Below, in pieces: positions 1-8,221 of a stretch of DNA of 64,000 nt. A program made the translations under genes and the position numbers. The notes below the pieces were generated by a model. It saw only the letters and a program-made list of their open reading frames with translations. It was not told the origin of the DNA and did no database searches. The DNA is taken from the NCBI RefSeq assembly GCF_004310335.1, contig NZ_SIRS01000005.1:310001-374000 (forward strand), given 5' to 3'. The stretch comes from Hyunsoonleella pacifica. Its GTDB lineage: Bacteria > Bacteroidota > Bacteroidia > Flavobacteriales > Flavobacteriaceae. The stretch's first letter is position 1. Each line of letters begins with the position of its first letter.

Positions 1-522
1 TGTAGATAACCATCCTTGCAAATATTGCGCTTGTATTTTTCTAATGGTACCCAATTCGCCTTTAGCCACCATAGCTTTAGCTTGTTTTACCATAGAATTT
101 CCCGTGTAATTATGGGTTAGTGCAAATAATTTTCCGCTTTTAGCAACTACGTCTTGTAATGCTTCAGCCTCATCTAAAGTTAAGGTTACAGGCTTATCGC
201 ACACCACATGAAAACCATTCTCTAAAGCTAGTTTTGCTGGTGGAAAATGCATGTGATTAGGCGTTACGATGACTACAAAGTCCATTCTAACATCTTCAGG
301 GAGTGCTTTCTCCTTTACAATCATTTCTTCAAATGTTCCATAGCATCTTGTTTCGTCTAGACCTAATGCTATCCCAGAGGTTATCGATTTTTCGGCAGTA
401 CTACTAAACGCACCGCACACCAACTCAATCATGCCATCAATGGCTGCAGCTTTTCTATGCACATCGCCGATAAAAGAGCCTGTACCACCGCCGACCATTC
501 CCATTCTTAATTTTTTACTCAT
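1..522 (-). CDS. Gfo/Idh/MocA family oxidoreductase, C-terminus cut by window edge
   Basis: The reading frame is open from the ATG at 522 to the left edge, giving 174 N-terminal residues of a protein that is usually about 380 long. The start MSKKLRMGMVGGGTGS is a Rossmann nucleotide-binding loop, and CDKPVTLTLDEAEAL is the family's 'E/DKP' segment that contacts NAD(P) and substrate. The family oxidises or reduces sugar and cyclitol carbons. It starts 7 bases after the MFS gene and shares its strand, so it is probably the third gene of an operon with the TIM-barrel protein and transporter. In 3-keto-sugar loci such a protein can reduce the released 3-keto sugar; that role is inferred from context. 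Confidence 0.85.
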   Translation of the reverse strand, partial: MSKKLRMGMVGGGTGSFIGDVHRKAAAIDGMIELVCGAFSSTAEKSITSGIALGLDETRCYGTFEEMIVKEKALPEDVRMDFVVIVTPNHMHFPPAKLALENGFHVVCDKPVTLTLDEAEALQDVVAKSGKLFALTHNYTGNSMVKQAKAMVAKGELGTIRKIQAQYLQGWLST

Positions 523-529
523 AAATAAT

Positions 530-1720
530 TTATACTTCTGAAGTTTGATATTTTTTTCTCATATAAATATGCAATCCCAAAAATGCCACAATTAAAATAG
601 CTGGTAAAATAGACATAGTCCGCAATGCTTCTGCAGCATTAGCATCATCCATAAGTTTTCCCATAATTGGCAAAACTAAAGATACCGAAAACATGCCCGC
701 ACCTCCCATAATAGAAAGTCCCAACGCACCTGTTTCTGGTAAATATTCTGCCACAAACCCTAACATAGTTGGCCAAAAGAATGTGACCCCTATAGCAAAA
801 ACCGCCGCTGCTACAAAGGTCATTCCGCCACTTGTAATGGTTAACAACCATAAGCCAATAAAGGTAAAAATAGCGGAATACAATAACATCCCCGAAGGAC
901 TTAACTTATGCACCACTTGCCCTGCAAAAAGTCGCCCCAAAGCCATAATACCATTAATAAATGCCAACACCAATAACGGTGCGGTTACCGATTCTTTTAA
1001 TAAGGATTCTATACGCTGCGTAGTCCCTAATTCTGAAGCGGCCGTTAAAAACATACACGCTACCATAAATAAAAACAAAGGCTTTAAGACACTGGAGAAC
1101 ATTTTTTTATTACTAATACCCATTTGCACACGTTCAGTAACGGGAATCTTTTGCCCCCAAAACAACAAACCATAGATAATAAGTGGAATGAATAAAGTCC
1201 CTACCATAACTTGCCAGCTTTCAAAACCTAAAAAACTTAAATCTAATTTATCCATAACTAACCAGCCCACAAGCGCACCAATTACAATACCTCCAGGAAA
1301 CCATACATGAAACCGGTTTAGCATTTTGGTTTTTTCGTCCAGATACATTGACGCCACCATAGGATTTAAAGCCGCCTCTACAAAACCATTACCTATACCT
1401 ATAAATAAGGTTGCTATAAATAGTGAGGTCATGGAATCTGCTAATAAAGTCAATACGATTCCAACAGCGTGGGTTACAAACGCCATCCACGTAATTTTTT
1501 TAATTCCCAATAAATCCACCAAAGGTCCACCAATAATCATGGCGATGGTAAACCCAAAAAAGGCTGGTGCAAAGGCATAACCTATTTGCTCTAGTGTTAA
1601 GCCTACGCCTTCTGGTCCAAACACCGTTTCTAATCTTGCCCTAATAGCAAAGGTCATGGCAGTCGTAATTAAAGCCAAACAACTCCCGAGGAATAACCTG
1701 TTCTTATTAATCGTTTCCAT
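530..1720 (-). CDS. MFS transporter, probable sugar uptake
   Basis: This 396-residue protein is made of about twelve hydrophobic segments separated by short charged loops, the usual length and layout of a major facilitator superfamily permease of the inner membrane. The loop after the second membrane segment (GGPLVDLLGIKK) resembles the MFS signature between helices 2 and 3. It lies 26 bases behind the TIM-barrel gene and 7 bases before the Gfo/Idh/MocA gene, so co-transcription is likely. Context suggests import of a sugar, 3-keto sugar or glycoside product across the inner membrane, but the substrate cannot be read from sequence. Confidence 0.85.
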   Translation of the reverse strand: METINKNRLFLGSCLALITTAMTFAIRARLETVFGPEGVGLTLEQIGYAFAPAFFGFTIAMIIGGPLVDLLGIKKITWMAFVTHAVGIVLTLLADSMTSLFIATLFIGIGNGFVEAALNPMVASMYLDEKTKMLNRFHVWFPGGIVIGALVGWLVMDKLDLSFLGFESWQVMVGTLFIPLIIYGLLFWGQKIPVTERVQMGISNKKMFSSVLKPLFLFMVACMFLTAASELGTTQRIESLLKESVTAPLLVLAFINGIMALGRLFAGQVVHKLSPSGMLLYSAIFTFIGLWLLTITSGGMTFVAAAVFAIGVTFFWPTMLGFVAEYLPETGALGLSIMGGAGMFSVSLVLPIMGKLMDDANAAEALRTMSILPAILIVAFLGLHIYMRKKYQTSEV

Positions 1721-1746
1721 TTATATTTAGTTTGGTTAGTTGTGTT

Positions 1747-2703
1747 TTAAGCAAGTTGTTTCCCTACTTTCTTTAGCAAGTCTCGCGTTGCAGTAATACC
1801 TGCTTCTTCAGTCATACCACGGCCTTCAAACTCAATACCCACAAAGCCAGTATACCCAACTTCCTTAACTAGCTTCATTAATCTTAAATAGTCTAGTTTC
1901 GTTTCGTTTCCTTCAGCATCAAAATGATATGATTTTGCACTTACTGCTTTTGCAAACGGCAATAGTTCTTTCACGCCTTTATAAGTATCATAGGCCTCCA
2001 GACAATTTCTGTCTTTGTCTTTTTGGATGCAGAAATTGCCAAAATCGGGCAATGTCCCACAATTATTATGTTTTATTTGAGAGAACACCTGTGTCATCCA
2101 CTCGCCATTTGAAGAAAACCCACCATGATTTTCTACTAAAATATTAATATTGGAACCCTTTGCAAATTCAGATAATTTAGACAACGAATCTATACTGGCC
2201 TTAACGGCATCATCCTTATCTGTACCTCCTGCAAGATTTACGCGAATGGCATGACAACCCAAAAAGTGAGCCGCTTCTACCCATTTGTAATGGTTTTCAA
2301 TAGCTTTTAAACGCTTTGGAGTATCTGCGTCGGCCAAATTCCCCTCGCCATCAATCATTATCAAAACATTTTGTTGCCCTTCTTTGTTAGCTCTAGCATT
2401 CATTTCTTTTAAGTAAGACCTGTTTTTGGCCTTATCTTTGAAAAAACTATTAACATATTCTACACCTTCACAATCAAAATGGCGCGCTTTTGCTGCAAAG
2501 TCTAAGTTATCCATAGTACCATCACGCAACGAACGATTAAACGACCATTGTGCCAATGAAATCTTAAAATGCCAAGCAGGGTTTTCTATTACTGCCGTAG
2601 ACGTTTCATTATTCTTGTTTGTATTTTTGCAAGAAGAGAGCCCTAATAGCGACAACGCCAAACCTGTTTGACCAGTTTTATAAATAAAGTCACGTCTTTT
2701 CAT
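1747..2703 (-). CDS. Sugar phosphate isomerase/epimerase-like TIM-barrel lipoprotein
   Basis: I chose the ATG at 2703 rather than an upstream in-frame ATG at 2733 because it gives the export signal MKRRDFIYKTGQTG with a twin-arginine motif, followed by a hydrophobic stretch and the lipobox LSSC. The mature part (about residues 40-318) is an AP-endonuclease-2/xylose-isomerase-like TIM barrel. It has the segments ILVENHGG and GIEFEGRG, which normally supply acidic and His metal ligands. Such proteins accompany GMC dehydrogenases and DUF1080 hydrolases and act as isomerase, epimerase or lyase on 3-keto sugars. The exported location is unusual for a phosphate-sugar enzyme and argues for an unphosphorylated periplasmic substrate. 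It is the first gene of the minus-strand operon. Confidence 0.8.
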   Translation of the reverse strand: MKRRDFIYKTGQTGLALSLLGLSSCKNTNKNNETSTAVIENPAWHFKISLAQWSFNRSLRDGTMDNLDFAAKARHFDCEGVEYVNSFFKDKAKNRSYLKEMNARANKEGQQNVLIMIDGEGNLADADTPKRLKAIENHYKWVEAAHFLGCHAIRVNLAGGTDKDDAVKASIDSLSKLSEFAKGSNINILVENHGGFSSNGEWMTQVFSQIKHNNCGTLPDFGNFCIQKDKDRNCLEAYDTYKGVKELLPFAKAVSAKSYHFDAEGNETKLDYLRLMKLVKEVGYTGFVGIEFEGRGMTEEAGITATRDLLKKVGKQLA

Positions 2704-2801
2704 TGTTCCTAATTTAGATGTGTTAGTAAACACGTGAAAATATATAAATATTAGCCTCTTTCTGTTTATTTTTATTCAGTGAAAGATTTTGAACAAATAC
2801 T

Positions 2802-3845
2802 TTACAACTCAGGATAAGTAGTAAGCGATTGCTTTTTACTATATAACTCGCGATATTCATTTGGAGAACATTTTTCATGTTTTCTAAACACAGTGGAGAA
2901 GTACTGACTTGTTGAAAACCCACACATATAAGCCACCTCCGTAATGGTTAAATTTTCATTTTTTAGCAAGATTTCTTTTGACATCTTTAATCTGCACATG
3001 GTTAAGTACCGCATTGGTGTTAAATTAGTCAACTGCTTACAATGATGTGTAAACCTAGTGAGGCCAACACCTGCGGACCGAGACATTTTACCTATCGTCC
3101 AGTTCTCAGCAAGATTTTTATCCAGCTCCTTTAAAAAGTAAGCCACACTTCTGGAACTATCAGTTAAAGATTCATTGAACTCAATGTTTTCGTTATCCAA
3201 CAAATCTAAAATCAATATTAAAAGATAGTTTACCAAAAGCCGTATTCTAGAAGCATTACTTCCTTTTTCATCTGTATTAACCGCCATATTGATGCGTTTA
3301 AAACAGTCTCGCACCCTTTGGTCTGTTTTCAATATCGATTTTTCGTTCTGCCTTAAAAACTTAGTTAATCGTGACAGGTCAGCTTCTGTTAGGGTAATCC
3401 AATCTGGCCATACCCATTCTTGATGAGGCCTACGCACACCCAAATCAATAATAACCCAATAAAATTTTCCCATACCTATATAGGGGTTCCCAACCTTATG
3501 CACCTCCCAAGGACGTGTAATTGTTAAATGATTTGGCGTTAACAACACCTCCTTGTTTTCTTGAGAATACGGCATGGAACCAGATTCTAAAAAATGAAAT
3601 TCTATCCCTTCATTCCTATGCCAATCCAATCCCCAATCCTGCGGTTCGTTAGCATCCCAATACCCTATACTGTTCAACCCAAGCGTATTGTCGTCCAACC
3701 TGTCGCCAGGATATGTGTGACGCGCCAAGGCTTTAAATTTCAACTTCTTTCTATCAAAAGCATCAATTAACGGCAAACATGTATCGGCATGATACACTAT
3801 TTCTCCTGACTCGTAGGGCTCTATCTGTTGTATATTTATTTTCAC
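2802..3845 (-). CDS. AraC family transcriptional regulator
   Basis: A 347-residue protein with a cupin-like N-terminal sensing half, including the metal-site-like stretch from WHRNEGIEFHFLESG to WEVHKVG. The C-terminal half (from about residue 240) is a double helix-turn-helix: NLTITEVAYMCGFSTSQYFSTVFRKHEKCSPNEYR is split over positions typical of AraC domains. The start codon is GTG at 3845, because an in-frame stop lies four codons upstream and no ATG fits. It sits between the two arms of the 3-keto-glycoside locus and is divergent from the GMC operon, so it is the natural candidate to activate both when the sugar is present. Confidence 0.88.
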   Translation of the reverse strand: MKINIQQIEPYESGEIVYHADTCLPLIDAFDRKKLKFKALARHTYPGDRLDDNTLGLNSIGYWDANEPQDWGLDWHRNEGIEFHFLESGSMPYSQENKEVLLTPNHLTITRPWEVHKVGNPYIGMGKFYWVIIDLGVRRPHQEWVWPDWITLTEADLSRLTKFLRQNEKSILKTDQRVRDCFKRINMAVNTDEKGSNASRIRLLVNYLLILILDLLDNENIEFNESLTDSSRSVAYFLKELDKNLAENWTIGKMSRSAGVGLTRFTHHCKQLTNLTPMRYLTMCRLKMSKEILLKNENLTITEVAYMCGFSTSQYFSTVFRKHEKCSPNEYRELYSKKQSLTTYPEL

Positions 3846-3928
3846 TGAAATATTTTAGACAATTAACCTGTACAAATTAGTTATTTTTCCGAATATTATA
3901 AAGAAACTAAGTCTTTTGTAATAATTCT

Positions 3929-3936
3929 TAGGTTTG
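3929..3936 (+). promoter_or_regulatory. Bacteroidota-type -7 promoter box for the GMC operon
   Basis: TAGGTTTG matches the TAnnTTTG consensus of Bacteroidota housekeeping promoters and lies 61 bases before the GMC start. I see no TTG at the usual -33 spacing, which fits an activator-dependent promoter next to an AraC gene. Confidence 0.5.
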
Positions 3937-3997
3937 TAACACATATTATCTCCCAAATTAATAACAAAAGCCTATTCTACAGTAAAACAGGTAAATT

Positions 3998-5710
3998 ATG
4001 AGTATTAAGGATTCTACAGAAATATTAAGTAAGTACGACGCTATCGTTATAGGAACCGGTATTACAGGAGGATGGGCTGCAAAAGAGTTATGCGAAAATG
4101 GACTTAAAACCCTAGTACTCGAAAGAGGTAGAATGGTAGAACATATTAAAGACTATCCTACAGCCCATCTAGACCCTTGGGACATGGAACTCCATGGAGA
4201 ACCTACCGCTGAAGAGCTTGCCCAACAACCCAAACAGTCTAGAACGGGTTACATAGTCAAAAAAGATTCCAGACATTGGTTTGTAAACGATTTAGAACAC
4301 CCCTACAATGAAAAAAAGAGATTTGATTGGCTTAGAGGTTACCACGTAGGTGGACGCTCTATTATGTGGGGCAGACAGTCCTATCGATTAAGCGATTTGG
4401 ACTTTGAAGCCAACATAAAAGATGGTTATGGTGTAGATTGGCCTATTCGCTATAAAGACTTAGAGCCTTGGTACAGTTACGTAGAGCGTTATGTTGGTAT
4501 TAGCGGAGAGGCATTAGGTCTACCACAATTACCCGATAGTGTTTTTGAACCACCTATGGAACTCAACTGTGTAGAAGAACATCTTAAAGCTGAAATGGCA
4601 AAAAACCAAGGACGTGTTTTAACTATTGGTAGAGTTGCTAATGATACAGGAAGTACTCCTCGCGAAGGACGAGGCAAGTGTCAATTCAGAGCAAGATGTA
4701 GGCGTGGATGCCCTTATGGCGGGTATTTTAGTAGCAACGCTTCTACACTCCCTGCTGCTGCCCGTACTGGAAACATGACTTTGAGACCACATTCTATTGC
4801 CTATGAAATTGTATATGATGATACACATAAAAAAGCAACAGGCGTTAAAATAATTGATGCAGAAACCAAAGAAAAATTAGAGTTTGAAGCCGATATTATT
4901 TTCTGTTGTGCTTCTGCCATTGCATCGGCTTCCATCTTAATGCAATCTAAATCTGCTAGATTTCCAAACGGATTAGGTAATGATTCTGGAGAATTAGGTC
5001 ATAACATTATGGACCACCATTTAGGCTCTGGAGCTTCTGGAACTATTGATGGTTTTGAAGATAAATACTATAAAGGGCGAAGACCCAATGGCATCTACAT
5101 ACCCCGTTTTAGAAACCTAGGCGATAAAGCTAGTGAGCAAAAAACATTTTTAAGAGGTTATGGCTACCAAGGTGGTGCAGGAAGGCGTGGTATTTTTGAA
5201 CACGTAGCAGAACTTGGTTATGGTGCAGAATTTAAAGAAAAAATATTAGAACCTGGACCATGGCGTATGGGGCTTGGCGGTTTTGGAGAATGCCTTCCTT
5301 ATCACGAGAATAAAATGACTTTGGATTATGAAAAATTAGACCAATGGGGGCTGCCAACAATAACGTTTGACGCTGAGTGGAAAGAGAACGAAATAAACAT
5401 GCGCAAAGATATCGTTGAGCAAGCAGCACAGATGCTTGAAACAGCTGGTTTTAAAGACATTCAAACCTTCGACAGAAAAACTGCGCCTGGAATTGGTATT
5501 CATGAAATGGGAACCGCTAGAATGGGTCGAGACCCTAAAACCTCAGTACTCAATAAGTACAATCAAATTCACAATGTACCTAATGTATATGTAACTGATG
5601 GTGCTTGTATGACCTCAGCGGGGTGCCAAAACCCTTCATTAACATATATGGCACTTACCGCTAGAGCAGCCAATCATGCTGTTAAACAATTTAAAACCGA
5701 ACACTCATGA
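3998..5710 (+). CDS. GMC family FAD-dependent sugar dehydrogenase, large subunit
   Basis: This 570-residue protein has the FAD-binding GxGxxG loop at residues 19-24 (IGTGITGG). The C-terminal GMC domain carries the catalytic pair His502 (GIHEMGTARMG) and Asn545 (CQNPSLTYM). Residues Cys228, Cys234 and Cys238 form C-x5-C-x3-C, the spacing known to bind a 3Fe-4S cluster in bacterial FAD-glucose dehydrogenase alpha subunits, so electrons can leave FAD to an external carrier. It has no export signal of its own. Its stop overlaps the start of the Tat-bearing small subunit by four bases (ATGA), which suggests the folded enzyme is carried to the periplasm by its partner. Likely reaction: oxidation of glycoside C3 to a 3-keto group. 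Confidence 0.9.
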   Translation: MSIKDSTEILSKYDAIVIGTGITGGWAAKELCENGLKTLVLERGRMVEHIKDYPTAHLDPWDMELHGEPTAEELAQQPKQSRTGYIVKKDSRHWFVNDLEHPYNEKKRFDWLRGYHVGGRSIMWGRQSYRLSDLDFEANIKDGYGVDWPIRYKDLEPWYSYVERYVGISGEALGLPQLPDSVFEPPMELNCVEEHLKAEMAKNQGRVLTIGRVANDTGSTPREGRGKCQFRARCRRGCPYGGYFSSNASTLPAAARTGNMTLRPHSIAYEIVYDDTHKKATGVKIIDAETKEKLEFEADIIFCCASAIASASILMQSKSARFPNGLGNDSGELGHNIMDHHLGSGASGTIDGFEDKYYKGRRPNGIYIPRFRNLGDKASEQKTFLRGYGYQGGAGRRGIFEHVAELGYGAEFKEKILEPGPWRMGLGGFGECLPYHENKMTLDYEKLDQWGLPTITFDAEWKENEINMRKDIVEQAAQMLETAGFKDIQTFDRKTAPGIGIHEMGTARMGRDPKTSVLNKYNQIHNVPNVYVTDGACMTSAGCQNPSLTYMALTARAANHAVKQFKTEHS

Positions 5711-6294
5711 AACGTAGAGACGCCATAAAACAAATTGGTTTAACACTTGGTTATTCTGCCATTGCTCCCAGTGCTTTAAACATTTTACAAAGCTGTACAA
5801 GTGAGGTTGAAAAATGGACACCGGTATTCTTTACGGAAGAAGAGAGCATTGTTATAAAACATCTCGTAGATTTAATTTTACCTAAAACCGAAGCTACACC
5901 TGGTGCTTTAGACGTTAATGTCCCTGAGTTTATAGACTTATATGCCTTTAAAGCCTATAATGAAAAGAAAAAAGCATCATATAAGATAGAAATAGAGGGT
6001 ATTCTTAACGCCCTTAACATACCTAAGACTAAAGCAAAAGACTTAACTACCGAAAATTACACCACTTTATTAGACAAATACTTAAGAGCATCCAAAACGG
6101 AAGAAAAACAATTTAAAACAGAAAACAACTTAGTTTATAAAGCACTCTTAAATCTAAGGAACCAAACGGTTTGGGCTTACCGCACTAGTGAAATGGTTGG
6201 CGAACAGGTATTGGCTTACGACCCTATTCCCGCATCACAAAAAGGATGTGTTTCTTTAGAAGAGACCACCAACGGAAAAGCGTGGTCTTTATAA
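5707..6294 (+). CDS. Gluconate 2-dehydrogenase subunit 3 family protein (dehydrogenase small subunit)
   Basis: A 195-residue protein starting MKRRDAIKQIGLTLG, a twin-arginine signal followed by an Ala-rich hydrophobic stretch and a possible lipid-attachment Cys (ILQSC). The remainder matches the subunit-3 family: FFTEEESIVIKHLVDLILP near the N-terminus and a Trp-x-Tyr segment (TVWAYRTSEMVGEQVLAYDP) near the C-terminus. In FAD-glucose dehydrogenase and Caulobacter-type lactose 3-dehydrogenase, this subunit escorts the large GMC subunit through the Tat system. The ATGA overlap with the GMC gene implies translational coupling and a fixed stoichiometry. Confidence 0.88.
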   Translation: MKRRDAIKQIGLTLGYSAIAPSALNILQSCTSEVEKWTPVFFTEEESIVIKHLVDLILPKTEATPGALDVNVPEFIDLYAFKAYNEKKKASYKIEIEGILNALNIPKTKAKDLTTENYTTLLDKYLRASKTEEKQFKTENNLVYKALLNLRNQTVWAYRTSEMVGEQVLAYDPIPASQKGCVSLEETTNGKAWSL

Positions 6295-6306
6295 ACATCT
6301 ACTATT

Positions 6307-7080
6307 ATGACGTTTTTTAAACAATTATGCCTTATAGCATTAATACTGAGTATAGCCTTTTCTTGTAAAAAAGAAAACCATTGGACACCAATTTTTAATG
6401 GTAAAAACTTAGAGGGTTGGACACCAAAAATTAAAGGATACGAATATGGGAACAACCATAACAATACTTTTATAGTAGAAGATGGTATTCTAAAAGTAAG
6501 CTACAAGGCTTACGACTCCTTTAATAATGCATTTGGGCACCTATTTTACAAAACACCATATAGTAACTACAGGTTTAGAATGGATTATCGGTTCACAGGC
6601 AATCAAATTACAGGAGGAAGACCATGGGCATTAAGAAATAGCGGCATTATGATTCATTGTGAAGACCCTAAAAATATGGAACTAGACCAAAACTTCCCTG
6701 TAAGTATAGAAGTGCAACTTTTAGGTGGAAATGGTGTGGATGAACGTGCTACAGGAAACTTATGTACACCAGGCACACATGTGTTTTATAAAGACACTTT
6801 AGTTACAGAGCATATCATAAAATCATCATCAAAAACCTATCATGGCGAGCAATGGGTACATGTTGAAATTGAAGTTAGAAACGATTCTATTATCAAACAT
6901 TTTATAAATGGCGAAGAAGTGTTAAGTTACACTAAACCACATATTGGAGGTGGTGCGGTAAACACAGGAGATAAATGGAAACCAAAAGAAAACCATCCCC
7001 TAAAAGGCGGTTATATTTCACTACAAAGCGAAAGTCATCCTGTAGAGTTTAAGAATATTGAATTATTGGAGTTGAAATAA
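6307..7080 (+). CDS. DUF1080 family 3-keto-disaccharide hydrolase, lipoprotein
   Basis: A 257-residue protein with a lipoprotein signal (hydrophobic segment ending AFSC, residues 1-20). It then carries the family opening W-T-P-I-F-N-G-K-N-L-E-G-W and a concanavalin-like beta-sandwich ending SLQSESHPVEFKNIELLEL, which is the classic DUF1080 tail. Members cleave glycosides after C3 oxidation, by elimination rather than by ordinary hydrolysis. It follows the small subunit gene by 12 bases, so dehydrogenase and hydrolase are made together and both act outside the inner membrane. Confidence 0.88.
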   Translation: MTFFKQLCLIALILSIAFSCKKENHWTPIFNGKNLEGWTPKIKGYEYGNNHNNTFIVEDGILKVSYKAYDSFNNAFGHLFYKTPYSNYRFRMDYRFTGNQITGGRPWALRNSGIMIHCEDPKNMELDQNFPVSIEVQLLGGNGVDERATGNLCTPGTHVFYKDTLVTEHIIKSSSKTYHGEQWVHVEIEVRNDSIIKHFINGEEVLSYTKPHIGGGAVNTGDKWKPKENHPLKGGYISLQSESHPVEFKNIELLELK

Positions 7081-7081
7081 A

Positions 7082-7112
7082 AAACTCTCAGTCAACACTA
7101 AACTGAGAGTTT
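7082..7112. terminator. Bidirectional terminator between DUF1080 and azurin genes
   Basis: An 11-bp perfect inverted repeat (AAACTCTCAGT / ACTGAGAGTTT) with a 9-base loop stands between two convergent genes. Confidence 0.75.
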
Positions 7113-7138
7113 AAATTCTTTAAGTATATATCTTACCT

Positions 7139-7654
7139 CTACTCTACAATAAATTTTCCTTTCATTAAGGCATAGTGCCCAGAGAAACTACATAGAAATT
7201 CATAAGTACCAGGTTCTGGCGCATCAAATTCAATAACATCTGTTTCGCCTCCTCCAAGCATTTTGGTATGTGCAATTATATCTTGAGTAGACGATTCTGG
7301 AATATAACCGTTATCTCTGGCATTAGCTGCTTTATTACCAAATGCAGTAAGATTGACTCCATTTTTAAGTAAAACAAAATTATGTCCCATAACATCTTTA
7401 CCCATTTTACCAATGTGCCTTAGCGTAATTTTTACAGTTTTATCTGCTTTTACCCTAATTTCCTTTTTATTGAATTGCATGGCATCGTTACCCGTAATAA
7501 CTACATCATTAGAATTGCTCTCTACGCTTTTTTCTTCTTTTTTTGTCCCTAGTTTAATTTTTTCCTCTGAGGCCTCCTTCTTTTTGTCGCCACCACAGTT
7601 AAATAGCAGTGTTGCAGCTAACATACTTGTAAATAAAAATTTAATCGTTTTCAT
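7139..7654 (-). CDS. Azurin-type blue copper lipoprotein
   Basis: The ATG at 7654 gives a clean lipoprotein signal (MKTIKFLFTSMLAATLLFNCGG); the longer frame from 7696 adds 14 residues with no signal character. The mature part opens with a charged linker and then an azurin cupredoxin domain. The copper ligands are visible: His91 in GHNFVL, Cys155, His160 and Met164 in CSFSGHYALMKG, at the family spacing. Azurins shuttle single electrons in the periplasm. Its position end-to-end with a dehydrogenase operon that lacks a cytochrome gene makes it a possible electron acceptor for the GMC enzyme, which is inference only. Confidence 0.9.
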   Translation of the reverse strand: MKTIKFLFTSMLAATLLFNCGGDKKKEASEEKIKLGTKKEEKSVESNSNDVVITGNDAMQFNKKEIRVKADKTVKITLRHIGKMGKDVMGHNFVLLKNGVNLTAFGNKAANARDNGYIPESSTQDIIAHTKMLGGGETDVIEFDAPEPGTYEFLCSFSGHYALMKGKFIVE

Positions 7655-7757
7655 AATGCTATGTTGTTTTTGTAAAGATAAAAAATCACATTTCAAATAC
7701 TTTATATTTTATTACTTGAAAATAATTAATGTTAAAATATTTTAATATCGATACTCA

Positions 7758-8195
7758 TTACATCAGAAGCCTATCAGATTTATTTCTTTCCTCTATTATT
7801 TCTGTTCGAAAATCCTTAGCTAAAATCTCAAATGAATTATCATGCATAGGAAAAAAGAAATGACGATAATCATCAAACAAACTATCTTTATGATATGGAT
7901 GAACCTTGTTAGAATTTATTATTTCGGTTAACCATGAAGAATTTTTAATTTCATAAAAACTCAGTGGATACAATCCTTTTTTGTACAAATAATGCCCTGA
8001 TATTGCTTCTTCATTGGGGTAACCAAACTTATACTGACACAAGCCATTAAAAATAATTACTCCCCTTGTATTATCATCTTTATGCTCCAAATAAAAACTT
8101 AATTTAACTTCATTTTCAGTGGAATAAATTATAGGAATCGGAGCTCCATAATCAATATCAAATGGCAAATCAATTAATTTAATTTCATTCATCAT
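7758..8195 (-). CDS. Hypothetical protein, 145 aa
   Basis: I do not recognise this protein. It is soluble-looking, rich in aromatic and acidic residues, with no signal peptide and no obvious motif beyond a terminal HFFFPMHDNSFEILAK stretch. There are two consecutive ATG codons at the start (8195 and 8192). It follows the gapN-like gene by 26 bases on the same strand and may be co-transcribed with it. Confidence 0.6.
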   Translation of the reverse strand: MMNEIKLIDLPFDIDYGAPIPIIYSTENEVKLSFYLEHKDDNTRGVIIFNGLCQYKFGYPNEEAISGHYLYKKGLYPLSFYEIKNSSWLTEIINSNKVHPYHKDSLFDDYRHFFFPMHDNSFEILAKDFRTEIIEERNKSDRLLM

Positions 8196-8221
8196 AAAAG
8201 AAAAATATTAGGTATGATAAT

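Noticed and set aside
693-1175. 160-aa frame opposite the MFS gene, and similar long antisense frames (for example 43137-43658 opposite dsbD)
   Set aside because: They are composition shadows of strong coding sequence on the other strand and show no domain, signal or spacing logic.
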